A DNA stretch of 64,000 nt from Adiantum capillus-veneris (GCA_014529385.2 CM043960.1:76903910-76967909); one strand, 5' to 3'; positions 1-11,630 are shown, numbered from the stretch's first letter. Notes: generated from the sequence alone by a model not told the origin. Made by a program: numbers and translations.

Positions 1-189
1 GGCATTGAATACGAACATACTTTTGCTATTGTCGATTTTGGCAAGGAGAATAACTATGATATCATATTGGGAAGACCATTCATGAGACAGTTGAAAATGG
101 TCCAAGATTGGGGCTACGATCATATATACCTGAGAAATATGGAAACCACTACACGTGTGAACCTGAAGACCATAGCTACAAAGATGTGA
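1..189 (+). pseudogene. Gypsy A protease, C-terminal end (partial)
   Basis: The frame open from base 1 to a TGA at 187-189 reads YDIILGRPFMRQLKMVQDW, the hydrophobic ILGRPF strand and following segment typical of the C-terminal half of a plant gypsy aspartic protease. The catalytic D-[ST]-G lies left of the window. It overlaps the following RT frame (which opens at 108) by about 80 bases, so either a programmed or an accidental frame change joins them. A decayed copy of the same stretch is on the minus strand near 17420-17640. Confidence 0.65.
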
Positions 190-2646
190 ACCGCACACCG
201 GTGGAGGAGTTTGATTCAGCTACTTTGGCGGGATCCGAATTTCCAGCTTGGTTAGGTAAACCCAAGGAGTTATGGATGTGTGGAGCTTCGAAATGTGGAA
301 GTCTGAAACGAGAAGATTGTGTTTTAGAAAGGGCTATCGAAGACGAAACTTATGTAGGAGAACCCTTTCCAGAGGACACATTTGAACCATTAGAGTGGAC
401 ACACATTCTAGCAACCCTAGATGTTTGTACAATTCCGGATGATCCCACAACGGAATTTTGCGACAAGGACGGGTACGACGTGGTTTCGTATTTCATGTTG
501 AGAACTGTACTCGAAAAAGAAACTGAAAAGAACGATACACTGGAAAAGGAAGATGAAGAAGAGGTGTTTCACGACATTCCCAATCATCCAGAGTGGGGAA
601 ATGAAGCAGACAACGAGTCAACGGACAATTCAAGCGGAAATGAAGAAACTATAATGGATGTCCGATTTTATGATTTTCCGAACCAAACTAAACAACGCCA
701 GAAACACTATAGAGCAAAGAAAAAAACAAAAGGGGTTAGAACCAATCCGATGACTAGAATAAGAGGAAAAAATCAATTCCTAATGCTAGTAAAGGCTGAA
801 GATTGTGTTAAGTATAAGATTTCTGGAAGAATGAGAGGTAGTGATCAAAAGAGCTTACAAAAAGACAAACGAGGCTCAAGAAATCAAGTTCAAAAGAATG
901 GAACGAAAACTGAAACAGAAAAATCGGAAAAGAACAAGCGCAACAGAGAATACACGGAGTCCACGTTAGAACGTAGAAACAAGTACAGAGAGCTCAAGAA
1001 AACTCTGAAGGAAGTTTGGACGACAGAAATTGAGAGTGGAGAGGACGAAAACGTCAAAATCAAGGAAAACATGGATGTTCCCTCTCACTATAGGAAATTC
1101 ACAATAGAGGATAGGAAGGTGATATTAACCCCACCTATTCGAGAGAGGAAGGAGAACGAATCTTATGACGGACCGGAGGATGCAAAAAAAGTTGATTTAG
1201 CAGCTCCAGGTGAGCCACCTAGACCGGTCTACATAGCCACAGATTTGTCTCCAGGCGAGGAAGAGAGACTTTTGAGTCTTCTCAGAGAGTATAGGGATGT
1301 GTTTGCATGGTCTTATAAGGACTTAAAGGGAGTTGACCCATCGATATGCCAACACTCAATCCCACTGAAACAAGACGCAAAGCCTAGCAGACAGAGACCA
1401 TACACATATAATGATACTTTTGCTAAGCGAATCAAGGAAGAGATAGATAAGCTAATGGAAGCTGAATTCATATACGAGATTGAACACACCGATTGGGTAT
1501 CTCCGATTGTGGTAGTACCTAAGAAGAACGGAAAACTCCGAGTGTGTGTCAACTTAAAGAAAGTGAATGCTGCAACAATCAGGGACAATTATCCCCTGCC
1601 GATAACTGATCATGTTCTAGAGCGTGTATCAGGGAAAACAGCATACTCCTTTCTTGATGGTTTTTCAGGATATAACCAGCTAGCCATAGCCAGAAGATCA
1701 ACATAAAACAGCTTTTGCAACGGAGTGGGGGATTTATGCTTATCGAGTTATGCCTTTTGGTCTAACCAATGCTCCCGCAACCTTCCAGAGGCTGATGACG
1801 CATGCTTTCAAAGCATACTTAAGGCTGTTTCTAGAAATCTACATGGATGACTTATGTGTACATTCTCTACTGAGAGATGAGCATCTAGAACACCTAAGAA
1901 AAGTATTTGAGAAATGTAGGACATATCGCATTTGTCTCAATCCTGAGAAATGTGTGTTTATGGTCCGACAGGGCAGAATTCTGGGACATATTGTCTCACA
2001 AAACGGAATATCCACGGATTTAGAGAAGATAAAAGTTATAGTGGATATGCCTAGACCAACCAATGCGAAACAAGTACAGAGCTTTATGGGACATTGCGGA
2101 TATTATAGACGATTCATTTACATGTACGCTATAATAGGCCAACCACTTTACAGGCTAATAGTGAACTTTGAATGGACAGAGAAGTGTGAGGAATCGTTCA
2201 AGAAATTGAAAGAGGCACTCATTACTGCTCCAGTCTTGAAATCACCAGATTGGGAGAAGATATTCCATGTGCATATAGATGCTTCGGCATATGCAATAGG
2301 ATGCATTCTGGCTCAGCCAGAAGAAGGAAACATGGATTTTCCTATCTGTTACGCCAGTCGACAGCTCAACCATGCAGAGAAGAATTACACCACAACAGAG
2401 CGAGAAGGATTAGGAATGATCTATGCTGTGAAGAAATTTCGGCATTATCTTCTAGCCAACAAGTTTGTGTTTTTTACGGATCACCAAGCCTTGCTCTACC
2501 TAGTGAATAAACCATGCAATACCGGGAGAATAGTGAGATGGTTCATTATCTTACTGGAATTCGACTTCACGGTAGTAGTAAAGAAAGGAAAAACACATCT
2601 TAGAGCTGATCATCTTTCGCGATTGACGAATGGAAAGACCCTATAG
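108..2646 (+). pseudogene. Gypsy A pol: linker domain, reverse transcriptase and RNase H (frameshifted)
   Basis: The first frame (108-1706) starts with a linker containing WMCGA and PLEWTHILATLDVC, followed by a highly charged region (roughly residues 140-330), then RT from about residue 370 (WVSPIVVVPKKNGKLRVCVN, FLDGFSGYNQLAIA). A one-base loss near 1690 moves the frame; the other frame continues PEDQHKTAFATEWG and MPFGLTNAPATFQR, the RT catalytic IYMDDLCV (about 1836-1860), then RNase H with HVHIDAS, TTTEREGLG and TDHQAL, so its acidic residues are present. It ends at 2646. Reverse transcriptase and RNase H copy element RNA into DNA in cytoplasmic particles. Apart from the frameshift the catalytic residues are intact, so this is a fairly young copy. 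Confidence 0.85.
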
Positions 2647-2660
2647 GAGTAGATGACGAC

Positions 2661-4483
2661 ATGCCAGACGCGTACTTGTTCAACATAGAAATGATACCGA
2701 GGTGGTCTCAAAATGTCGTTAACCTATTAACCTATGGAGGAGAGTTCGATAGAAGAGAATACAACCTGAAACATATTGCTATTCAGCAATCCAAGAATCT
2801 TCAATTGGTTGCAGGAAGGTTGTATCAATTGGGAAATGATCATGTTTTACGACTATGCATCAATCCTGAGGAATATAGTATATATCTGCGCGAAGCACAT
2901 GTTCAGGAATGTGCATTTCATTGTTCAAGAAGGAACACATATAGGAATTTGTTACAATTGGGAGTCTATTGGCCAGGAATGAAAGAAAGCGTACATGAAT
3001 ATGTCACTGTATGTATTGTATGTTCATCAAAACCGCCAGCCGAGTATTCGACATTATATCAGATAATGATCGCTCCAGAATGGAGTCAGTATATTGTTGA
3101 ATATCTCACAAATAGAACTTTCCCAGAAGGAACGTCAAAAGCTCGTCAGAAATCTGTAGAGACAGAGCTAGAGATTACGCTTTAATAGGAGATCAACTCT
3201 ATAAGAGAGGTAAAGACAACCAGCTTAGGATTTGCGCATCAGAGTCTGAGTATGTGATAATCCTGGAGCAAGCTCATGGAGGAGTAGGTGGAGGCCATTT
3301 CTCAGGTGATAAGACAACAAAACTTGTCTTAGCCGCAGGAATATGGTGGCCAACATTACATATGGACGCTGAGGAATACGTTAAACGGTGTGATGACTGT
3401 CAGCGGACCAAAGTACCACTTAAAAGAGATGATATGCCGCTTAGACCAATGATGGGGGCAAGAGCTTTTGCAAAATGGGGGATTGATTATGTCGGACCCA
3501 TTTCACCTCTTGCATATAAGACTCATGCACAATACATCATTGTGGCTACAGACTATCTAACAAAGTGGGTCGAAGCAAAGGCAACTCAAAAAGCAGATGC
3601 CAGGACCACGACACAATTTCTATATGAATATGTCTTTGTACGATATGGATTGCCAATAGAAATTGTGAGTGATCGAGGCACACATTTCATAAATGAAGTG
3701 ATAGAGATCCTTCTAGATGAATTCATGGTAATCCATAGAAAATCAGCCCCGTATCATCCACAAGCAAACGGACAAGCTGAAGCAACAAACAAAACCATAT
3801 GCACGGTCCTTACGAAGATTGTATCTGAGTCGAGAACTGATTGGGACCAGAAGTTGCATTCAACATTATGGGCATATAGGGTAGCATATAAAACATCAAT
3901 AGGAACAACCCCATATAACATGGTTTTTGGGCTAAATGCTATCTTACCAATAGAATTCTTGATTTCAACCTTAAGGGTGGCTAAGGATCTAGAGTGGACA
4001 GGGCACGAGCTCTCTGATAGATTAGATGACCTGGAAAAGCTAGATGAGCTTCGCCTAAAAGCAGTAGCTTCCATCTACGCTCAAAAAAGGCGACAAAAGG
4101 AATTTTTTGATAAGCATGTGCGGACTAAAGAGTTTAAAGTTGGGGACTATGTCCTAGTTTACACTCTGAAACAGCATGCTAAGAAGCTTAAAAAGCGAGG
4201 GATGGGACCTCTGGTGATTAAAGATCTATCACCAAGTGGAGCCGTCAAGCTTGCTACATTAGACGGAGAAGAAATGCCAAATTGGATTAGTGGATGCAGA
4301 GTGAAAAAGTATCTGTTGCCGCTAACACAAGACATGCTTCTCAAAATACATCAAGAAAAGCTGCATGTCCAGAAAAAGAAACTGTCGGATGCACAATTTT
4401 ACATATACAGATTAACCATTATGTGTATCCTCATATGTTTTACGTGGTTGAAGACCAAGCTACACAACATCCATTATTGCTAG
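2661..4483 (+). pseudogene. Gypsy A integrase with two tandem HHCC modules (frameshifted)
   Basis: The 2661-3185 frame holds a full linker plus a zinc-binding module (HVQECAFH ... CIVC). The next frame, open from about 3182, repeats the same layout (LIGDQLYKRGKDNQLRIC ... HGGVGGGH ... CDDC) before the catalytic core. Both modules have H-x6-H and C-x2-C. The core shows WGIDYVGPI, DRGTHFINE and YHPQANGQAEATNK, so the D,D,E residues are all there, followed by a C-terminal domain ending GCRVKKYLLPL. Integrase joins the cDNA ends to host DNA in the nucleus. A single HHCC is usual, so the duplicated module is odd. One frame change near 3180 disables the copy. Codon 3254 is GTG; I treat it as internal, not a start. 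Confidence 0.82.
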
Positions 4484-5195
4484 GACAACCATGGCAGAAG
4501 CAATACAATGCAATGATTGACTGGAGTTCTAATTCAGTGCTTATCAAATACGAAGGTGAAAGTCAATCAGTTAAGTTCACCAAAGGAGAAGAGCCAACTC
4601 CAAAAGACGAATCCAAAGACAAAGATAAACAACAACCAGAGAAAAAGAAGAAGCAATGGCAACCAAAAGTTTCTATACAACCGGATTACTCTTCGACGGC
4701 TCAACCTTGGGATAAAACGGAGTCAACGTTGGTATGGAGATCAAAAAAGGTGGTGCCAGAAAACACAAACAGAGTCTTCAATACCAGACAACAGAGTGAT
4801 CCCCGACAATCAAGGACAGTGAAACAGATCTGGATTCCAAAGAAGTTCATGACGGCACAAAGCTCCCTTCAATACAATCAACGAAAACTCCTAGGTATTT
4901 CAAGGCGAGGGAATCAACACACAGAACAAAGCAGGTTTGGGTCGCAAAGAGTTTGTGGCAAGCACAAGCAAAGCGGAAGCAGATTTGGATTGTGAAAAAA
5001 GACAACAAGGTAACGAAGAATCCATCTACTGATTCTACTACCGAAGTACCAAAACCAACCCAAAACCCGACCACCAATCCTTCAATCAAACAAAGAGCAG
5101 CTTTATTGGAAAGACTGTTGTATCATTGCTCTACAATTGCATTGGGAACTGATGACCAAAACAACTACAATGCTTCACCCATAGACACTTCATAG
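4366..5195 (+). pseudogene. Gypsy A post-integrase segment: second protease-like half-domain plus basic tail
   Basis: One frame (to 4995) reads HIQINHYVYPHMFYVVEDQ and LLLGQPWQKQYNAMIDW, which matches the C-terminal half of retroviral-type aspartic proteases (the ILGRPW strand). No D-[ST]-G active site precedes it, so it cannot be a working protease. After it comes a K/Q/E-rich region and three W-[IV]-x-K motifs (KQIWIPKKF, VWVAKS, KQIWIVKK), the last in another frame (4953-5195), so a frameshift near 4950 is likely. It overlaps the integrase end by about 120 bases in another frame. It may be a relic of a nested element, or a domain this lineage carries after integrase. Confidence 0.5.
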
Positions 5196-5216
5196 TCATC
5201 CGGGAGGACTCAGACT

Positions 5217-5230
5217 AGGAGGGGGGGAGG
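5217..5230 (+). other. Internal polypurine tract
   Basis: A 14-base all-purine run with seven consecutive G lies 22 bases after the last pol-side stop (5195). It looks like the polypurine tract next to the 3' LTR at 11331, but no TG-started LTR follows it. It may be a second plus-strand primer site or the fossil 3' end of a shorter ancestor. Confidence 0.4.
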
Positions 5231-8008
5231 TATACAGGAGCTACAAAGCAGCTACAAGCGGAAAAAACAAAGAAAAACAAAAATTATATTACAAGGGCAG
5301 TGTCTTACATGATTTTGCAATTTTTTATGTTTGATTGCGGATATTGATAATATTTATGCCCTTATATACCTTGTTTTGCAACAAGAAGAGATCAAATGAT
5401 GAATTTGGGTCTCTAGATGTGTAAATATCACTAAATAAGAGTGTTTTTGGAGCTAAAAAGTGGAAAAAAGTGGTAATCCAAGTCCAGAAATCACAAAGAA
5501 GTGTATATTCATATACACAGGGTTACCAGCTATTTATCGTGTATGTTTGGAATTTTTTGGCTTCAATTTGCTATTTTCCTTTATTTTTTATGATTTTCTT
5601 AATAAAAATAAAAGAAAAATAAAAAAGCAGGTGAAATGAGATCGGAAAAAAGAAAAGAATAGATGGTGATGATCCTAATGACAAGGGCAACCCATGGTAA
5701 AAATGGGGTACAATTCTGAAAAAGTTGCGGAAAGCCCGAAATGACAGAATTTTGGCAAAGTGGACAAATTTCTCAGAAATAGGTCAAACGGAGTCCAAAT
5801 TGAGAAATTTCAAATCCTAATGTGCATTTCACGACGAGATAGGAGCACATGTCAAATTTGGTAACAAGTGATCCGGGAAGCCCGAAGTTAAGTATTTTTC
5901 ACTTCACTATCAAGCTCATTTCCAGTATTACCTTCTTGGAGAGAGCAAAGAGCACACAGGAGCATCCGACCTTCTACCGCCTTCTACGACTGCTACGAGA
6001 GCTCAGAGGACACCAGACATGAGAGGTAGACTCGTTGCCATAAGCTTTTGATGCTTATTGTTAACTTTTGTCGCGAAAACTCACCAAAACCAAGAAACAA
6101 GAGCAGACGGGGAATGGGGAGGAACGCTAGGTAGGGGCACAACCGCCTAACCAAACCTTGCAAGAACTTAGAGGTGGGTTACCCTAGTATAGGAGATGAG
6201 TTTCTAGCACTCAAAGCTCGAGAAAGAACGACTGGAAAAACCCTAGGTCAACAGAGCCTGCAAGAGGCAAACAGAAAAAAATTGTCGGAACGACACAAAA
6301 CTTCTCAGGAAGCTTAACAACATCGAGGGCAATGCAACCTTGGAGTATCTCCGGGTTTGGATCACCAAAAGTAGGTCGGAACAACCGATTCGGCTGCGGA
6401 CACACAAAGCGTCATTTTGGCATAACGGCTGAAATTGACGACCGAATGAGATGAAACTTCACGAGCAGTTTCCACTATACATGGATGACTTATGTTTGCA
6501 AGCAAAACCCAAAAGAAAGCTGATTCACTTACCGATGGTGAAAAAGACGCTTTCGGGCAACCAAATGGAGAAAGATGGAGAACGGGGAGCCAAAGTCAAG
6601 TTCAACCAAATAGGTGGCTTCACAACATATCCAATGAGCTGGAAATGCAACTCTCGAGAAGAAAAGTTGAAGAAATTCAACTCCAAGGCAAAAAGACGAC
6701 TTCGGAGACTGAAATGCCTATAAGGGGGCTTTTTAGCTAAACTGATGACTTTTTAAGTTGAAAACTAGTTAGCAGGGCTTAGGGCACTAGCACAAAGCAT
6801 TCTTTGCACAAAAAGACCAACATTTCAAGAAAAGACATCATACGCGTATGATGTCTCACAGCATAATTTTCACATCCATTTCAACATTTGAGTGCATAGC
6901 CTCATTCCACATGTTAATCACATCCTATGAACCAAGTATCATGAGAATTGGAGTTAGAAAACCCAAGGAAAACCAAAAAGACGCAAAGTAGGCCATAAAA
7001 TTGATTTTTGGTCCTAATTTTGTCAAAATAACTCCAAACTCATTGAAACTTTGTAGGATTGTCGATTAACACATCTACAAGCTATCTGGAACCAAAAAGC
7101 ACCATTTTGACACAAAAGACATCATATGCGTATGATGTCTTTTTGCACTTACAGAGCCAAAAATGCTCATTTGTCATCATACATCCATTATATATATCTA
7201 ATACATGCTACATATGAAGTTTGGAACCATTTGGTCAAGTAGATCACCCCATTAGCCCAATTAAGAGAAAATCCTTCATACAAAGCCTATTTTTGTCCCA
7301 AATCCAACATATTCAAGTCCAAACCAAGATTTGAGTATAAACAGTCCTTCACTAGCACATGGAGAGTCCACAGAACCAATCCCATGAAAAATTGACAAAA
7401 AAGACATCATACGCGTATGATGTCTCCAGAGCCATTTTTAGTCCAAATTCTATCCAAACTTGATAAATCCACTGAATAAGCCTATCTAAAGCCAAAACCA
7501 AGCTTATAGAGAAAATTGGTCCAAAAATGCACCAAAAGACATCATATGCGTATGATGTCTCACTATGTGATTTTGGCACCTCAGGGCTTCAACCACCAAA
7601 CAGAAGTGATCTACATGCCATTTGAAGGTGAACCACCAAGTTTTATCCAATTTGGATCATAAAATCCATTTCCCTTTCAAAATTTTGCCAAGAGCCTGAA
7701 CTGGACTGAACTGGCCAAAACTTGACCAAATGGGATCCAAACTCAAATCCAAGCATATGACACTCATGTATACACTATCAGCTACAAGCACAACCAATAT
7801 GAAGTCATTCTGACACAAAAGACATCATACGCGTATGATGTCTCAAGCATGTTTTTGAGCCCAGTTTGCATATTTTTTCACCTACATTGCATCCTTAGGC
7901 CCTGAATAGCTCATGTTTCAATTTTCAAGTCATTTGAATAGTTAAAAGCTTCATTTCGGCTTTAGTACTAAAAAGACGCTAACTTCTGAAATTGGAGTTA
8001 CAGGATCC
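5231..8008 (+). other. Non-coding spacer of gypsy A between pol and the 3' ORF
   Basis: I see no credible coding region here; the longest open frames (for example 6451-6740) have no family signature. The sequence is A/T-rich with many degenerate phrases repeated at a distance, and carries five copies of a 24-bp dyad in its right half. It could hold an internal promoter, a packaging or export signal, or splice sites for the downstream ORF. Confidence 0.55.
6833..7843. repeat. Five copies of a 24-bp dyad in gypsy A spacer
   Basis: Copies are at 6833-6856, 7117-7140, 7402-7425, 7537-7560 and 7820-7843. Copies 1, 3 and 5 are perfect palindromes of AGACATCATACG joined to its reverse complement; copies 2 and 4 differ by one C-to-T in the central ACGCGT. 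Start-to-start distances are 284, 285, 135 and 283. Each is preceded by a run of A, and short flanking words (TGACACAAAA, GCACCA) recur, but the sequence between copies is far less conserved than the dyads. Confidence 0.92.
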
Positions 8009-11000
8009 ATGGATTCCGCTAAGTCATCGGCAACTAAGAGAAAAAGACCAACCATCAAGGATGCTCTTGCAGAAGCAGAACCTTTTGATATTCCCACAGA
8101 AACCCTCAAGCCAACCAAGACTTGGGTGGAGGAAGCAGTACTAGAAAAAGAAGGAATAAAGATCTACCAGGGGACTTTCAGAGATCCTCAAGGGCAATCG
8201 GTCGATGTACCTATGATCCCACGAGAATTAGTGGATTATAGCAGATCAGAGAACATCAGCAGATACCTGGAAAAGGCTGACTTACACAGGTTCTTCACCT
8301 CGAGACCATCAGGTGTAGACACAAGAAGAGTGTATGAGTTGGCAACATCCATTCAGAAGGATGGGAAAGCCACGTTGACAGCCATGGATGGAGAAACAGT
8401 TGAAGTACAGATCACTCCACAGCTCATTGCAGATGCATTGAAGCTGCACAACAAAGGGAGTTCTGTCAGAGAAAGAAGGGAGGCCATAGAGGTCTATGGA
8501 TCAAAGAAACAAAATACAACCTACGGAGATATGGCAGATCAACGAGCGGCAACCCTTTGCCGTATACAACCAGTTTTTCCATGTGTGCAGTAAAAGACCG
8601 CAGAAGTATACTACACCACCCCATGCCATTGCGACAACCATCACATGGGCACTAAAGAGCAACATGCCAAAAGAGGTGAATTATGCTCAATACATCCACG
8701 AGCAAGTAATCGCCATGCACAACCAGAAGCCAAAGTACATAGGAGGAGGAGAAATCCTAACAAGAATAGCTTATGAAGCTATTGGAGCTAGGGATCGAGG
8801 GCCACGGGTTCCCTCCCAGAATGAGTGGCTTAGAGAAGCTGATGAAGAGAAAGAACACCAAGAAGTATCCAAGAGGGCGTCCACAAGAGCACGCCGAAAA
8901 CTAGAAATAGTTTCAGAACCTGAAGAGGCTGTGGACGAGCCGCTCAAGAAGAAAGCGAAGAAGAAGGCTGATCCCAAGCAAACCAAAAGTCAAAAAGCCG
9001 CAAGAATGGAAAGGCTGGTGGAGCAGTTCAGAGCGGAAAGAGCTCTAAAGGGGGACTTTGAAGAAATGTGGGTGCCAGACCCCACTAAAGTCGGAACCAG
9101 CTCAGCCAGGCCACATGTTGATCAATATGATCAATATATTAGAGCTTATGAGGAGTCGGAGGCTATACTGGAGCAACAACCTATCGAGCCATACACTGAA
9201 GAGGAAGTACAGCTTTTAAAAGCTGAGCTGAAAAAGGACGACAAGGGGAAGAAGGAAGTAGATGAGTCTACTGAACTTCGAGAGAAAGACGGGCAAGCAA
9301 ACAAAGGAAAAGCCAAGATGACTGAGGACAATCAGACCTCCTTTGCTGATGTACCAAGCCCGAAGAAGATGGAAATTATTGTGGGGGAGACCACAATAGA
9401 AATAGAAACAGAAGTTATGGAAAAGCCGGAGGCCCGGACCAAGGAAAAGGAGATAGATCCAGTTCAGCAAAAGAAAGATGATTATGAGGATCTGGTAGCG
9501 ATCGGATACAGTGAAGAAGAGGCCCTGGAGGCAGTTTATGGGATATCCCTACGAAAACAAGATGATCGGAAAGGAACGAAGGAAAAGACAAAAGGTACAA
9601 TGGAGAGTGAAGAGAAAATGGACGAACAGAACATACTAGAAAAGCCGAAGCCATCGGAGGTGGTGGCAGAAAGAGCTGTCAAGTTGACAGATGAAGATGA
9701 AAAAGACATGCACATGGTGCATGAACTGCTCAGCAAGATTAAAGAAAGATCCAGAGCAAAGGAAGTAGCAATTGAGACAGCAAAACAAAAGGAAGCAGAG
9801 TTGCAGAAGAAGTTAGAGAATGCTATGACTGAATCTGAAAGTCATAAAGCATCACTCTACGACGCAAAAAACGAGAGAGACGGCTTGATACTCCAACTAG
9901 CCGAAGCTTCAAGAGAGGTAGCAAGTTCACAGGAAGCAAAGGAGCGAATAGAAGATGAGCTGGAGGCAGCCAAGAGGCAGCCAAGGATGAGCTCATTGAG
10001 CTAAGGGAAAGAGTCGAACTTCAAGAAAAAACAATCACGAGACTCAGGACCACCCCTAGAGCTAGCAGAGCAGGAACAGAACAAGAGGGAGCCCTCGTAC
10101 CAGCTCTGGAAGATCAGGTCAGAAGTTTGCAAAGAGAGCTAAGGTTAGAGCAAGTGCAAAGGTTGCACATGGTGGAGGGATCATTGGATGCAGAGGAGAG
10201 GCTCACATCAGAAAACCAAACACTAAGGACAGAAAATGAGGCCCTCCGCAAACAGCTCCAAGACCTCCAGGAGCAACAAAGAAGAGAAACAGAGCCACCA
10301 CAAGAAGAAGCAAGGGGAGCAGCCATAGAGCTACCAGAAACTGGAGAGGCAACCACAATTGAAGATCCAGCCCCAGTTCAAGAAGTGGCCTCGACTTCAA
10401 GAATCTCTGAAGAAGAAGAACAAAGGCTCCAAGACCAAATAGAAAAGTCAACAGAGGAAAGTGCCAAGGCGGAAATGGAATGGGAAAGGAGACTCCTCAT
10501 CTCCATTAGACTTCAAGGTTTAGACACAAAAGTGCTCCATGAAGAGTGGATGCAACCCAACCTGCCTTTCCCTCTGATGAAATTTGAAGTGATAAAGACG
10601 AAAAAGAGAATAGAGGAGGAGCAGTATGTCGCTCTTTACGAAGGCGACATCACAAAGGATGAACAATCAAAGAAGATTGTAGATTCTCAACCTAGATGGA
10701 GGAAAGGTTGGCTGAACAAATACCCAGCCTACCTCATCTACTTGGTAGAGGCTCCAAAGGAGATTCGGGAGGATGCAACCTTCTGCCCGGTGCCAAGAGT
10801 CAGAAACTGGAAAGAGCATGGCAGGATTGTAGAAAAGAAGCCAAATTGGCTTAATTATCCCAGGATGCCAGGACCAAAGGAAGGAGAGAGAATAGGTAAA
10901 GCCTACATGGTGAAAACCCTAACGGGCACCATCAAACTCTTTACTGGCTCTCCTGACCTTTCGTGTCAGATGCTAAAGAAAATCTGCAGGACTCTCTTAG

Positions 11001-11293
11001 CATGCATTGAAGTGTTCGCGCCAGATAAAGCCACGACCTCGAGTCTACTATCGACGGTCGACACGGTGACGGATATGATGTATGATCTTTCATTGCAGCC
11101 ATCACCAAAGGTGTTACATCTCTTGTACCAAAGAATTATGTTTTTGCCTAGCTTCCACATGCAAACATTCGAAGAAGCTTTCTACACCGGATTTTTCACT
11201 CACGAAAGCAAAATATTCGGCCCAACCTTGACCATCGGCAACCTACGCTACGAATCACATTTGCAGATGCTCAAGACGACAGGACTCTATTGA
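8009..11293 (+). pseudogene. Gypsy A additional 3' ORF, coiled-coil protein of unknown function (two frameshifts)
   Basis: The reading starts at ATG 8009 (MDSAKSSATKRKRPT, a basic N-terminus). An N-terminal domain of about 250 residues includes HRFFTSRPSGVDTRRVYELA and, after a frame change near 8540, FAVYNQFFHVCSK and YIGGGEILTRIAYEAIGA. Next comes a long charged region with lysine-rich stretches, then heptad-like coiled coil (about 9690-10320), then a compact C-terminal domain (PRWRKGWLNKYPAYLIYLV ... TLTIGNLRYESHL) ending at 11293. The second frameshift is caused by an 11-bp tandem duplication at 9963-9984. The ORF stops 37 bases before the polypurine tract, the usual place for a retrotransposon extra ORF. 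I do not recognise the family well enough to name a function; it could be structural or nucleic-acid binding. Confidence 0.65.
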
Positions 11294-11330
11294 TCAAGCC
11301 TAAAAGTCATGTCAGGGACGACATGAACGC

Positions 11331-11342
11331 GGAGGGGGGGAG
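11331..11342 (+). other. Polypurine tract of gypsy A
   Basis: A 12-base purine run (G-rich) lies immediately before the TGTTGAGCC start of the LTR. This is the expected primer position for plus-strand synthesis. Confidence 0.75.
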
Positions 11343-11551
11343 TGTTGAGCCAGCAGAGGATCACACCCGCATTTTTGCTCACACCCATCATTTTGTAACC
11401 ATTGATTGTAATAAATGTCTTTCCGACATTAATTTTGATTTGAGCCATTCATTAAGTAACGGGACTCAATTGAGTTTCCAGCTTGTAATCCCGAAGTAAT
11501 TTCATCTGTTGATGTAAATAATTAGAGATGTTCTCACCTCCAAGGCTGAGG

Positions 11552-11558
11552 TATATAA
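11552..11558 (+). promoter_or_regulatory. LTR TATA box
   Basis: TATATAA sits in the LTR about 210 bases from its left end, where the U3 promoter of an LTR retrotransposon is expected. Transcription would start roughly 30 bases downstream. Confidence 0.6.
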
Positions 11559-11628
11559 GCCAAAGTTTTGTAACCTAAGGGAGATTCAATTATTAATCAA
11601 AGTGCGTTTTTGAGCGCCGTGACTGTGT

Positions 11629-11630
<2 letters not shown>

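Noticed and set aside
6451-6740. Two overlapping open frames, one starting near a YMDDLC peptide
   Set aside because: Only 18 nt match RT; the rest has no RT text and lies in a non-coding spacer.
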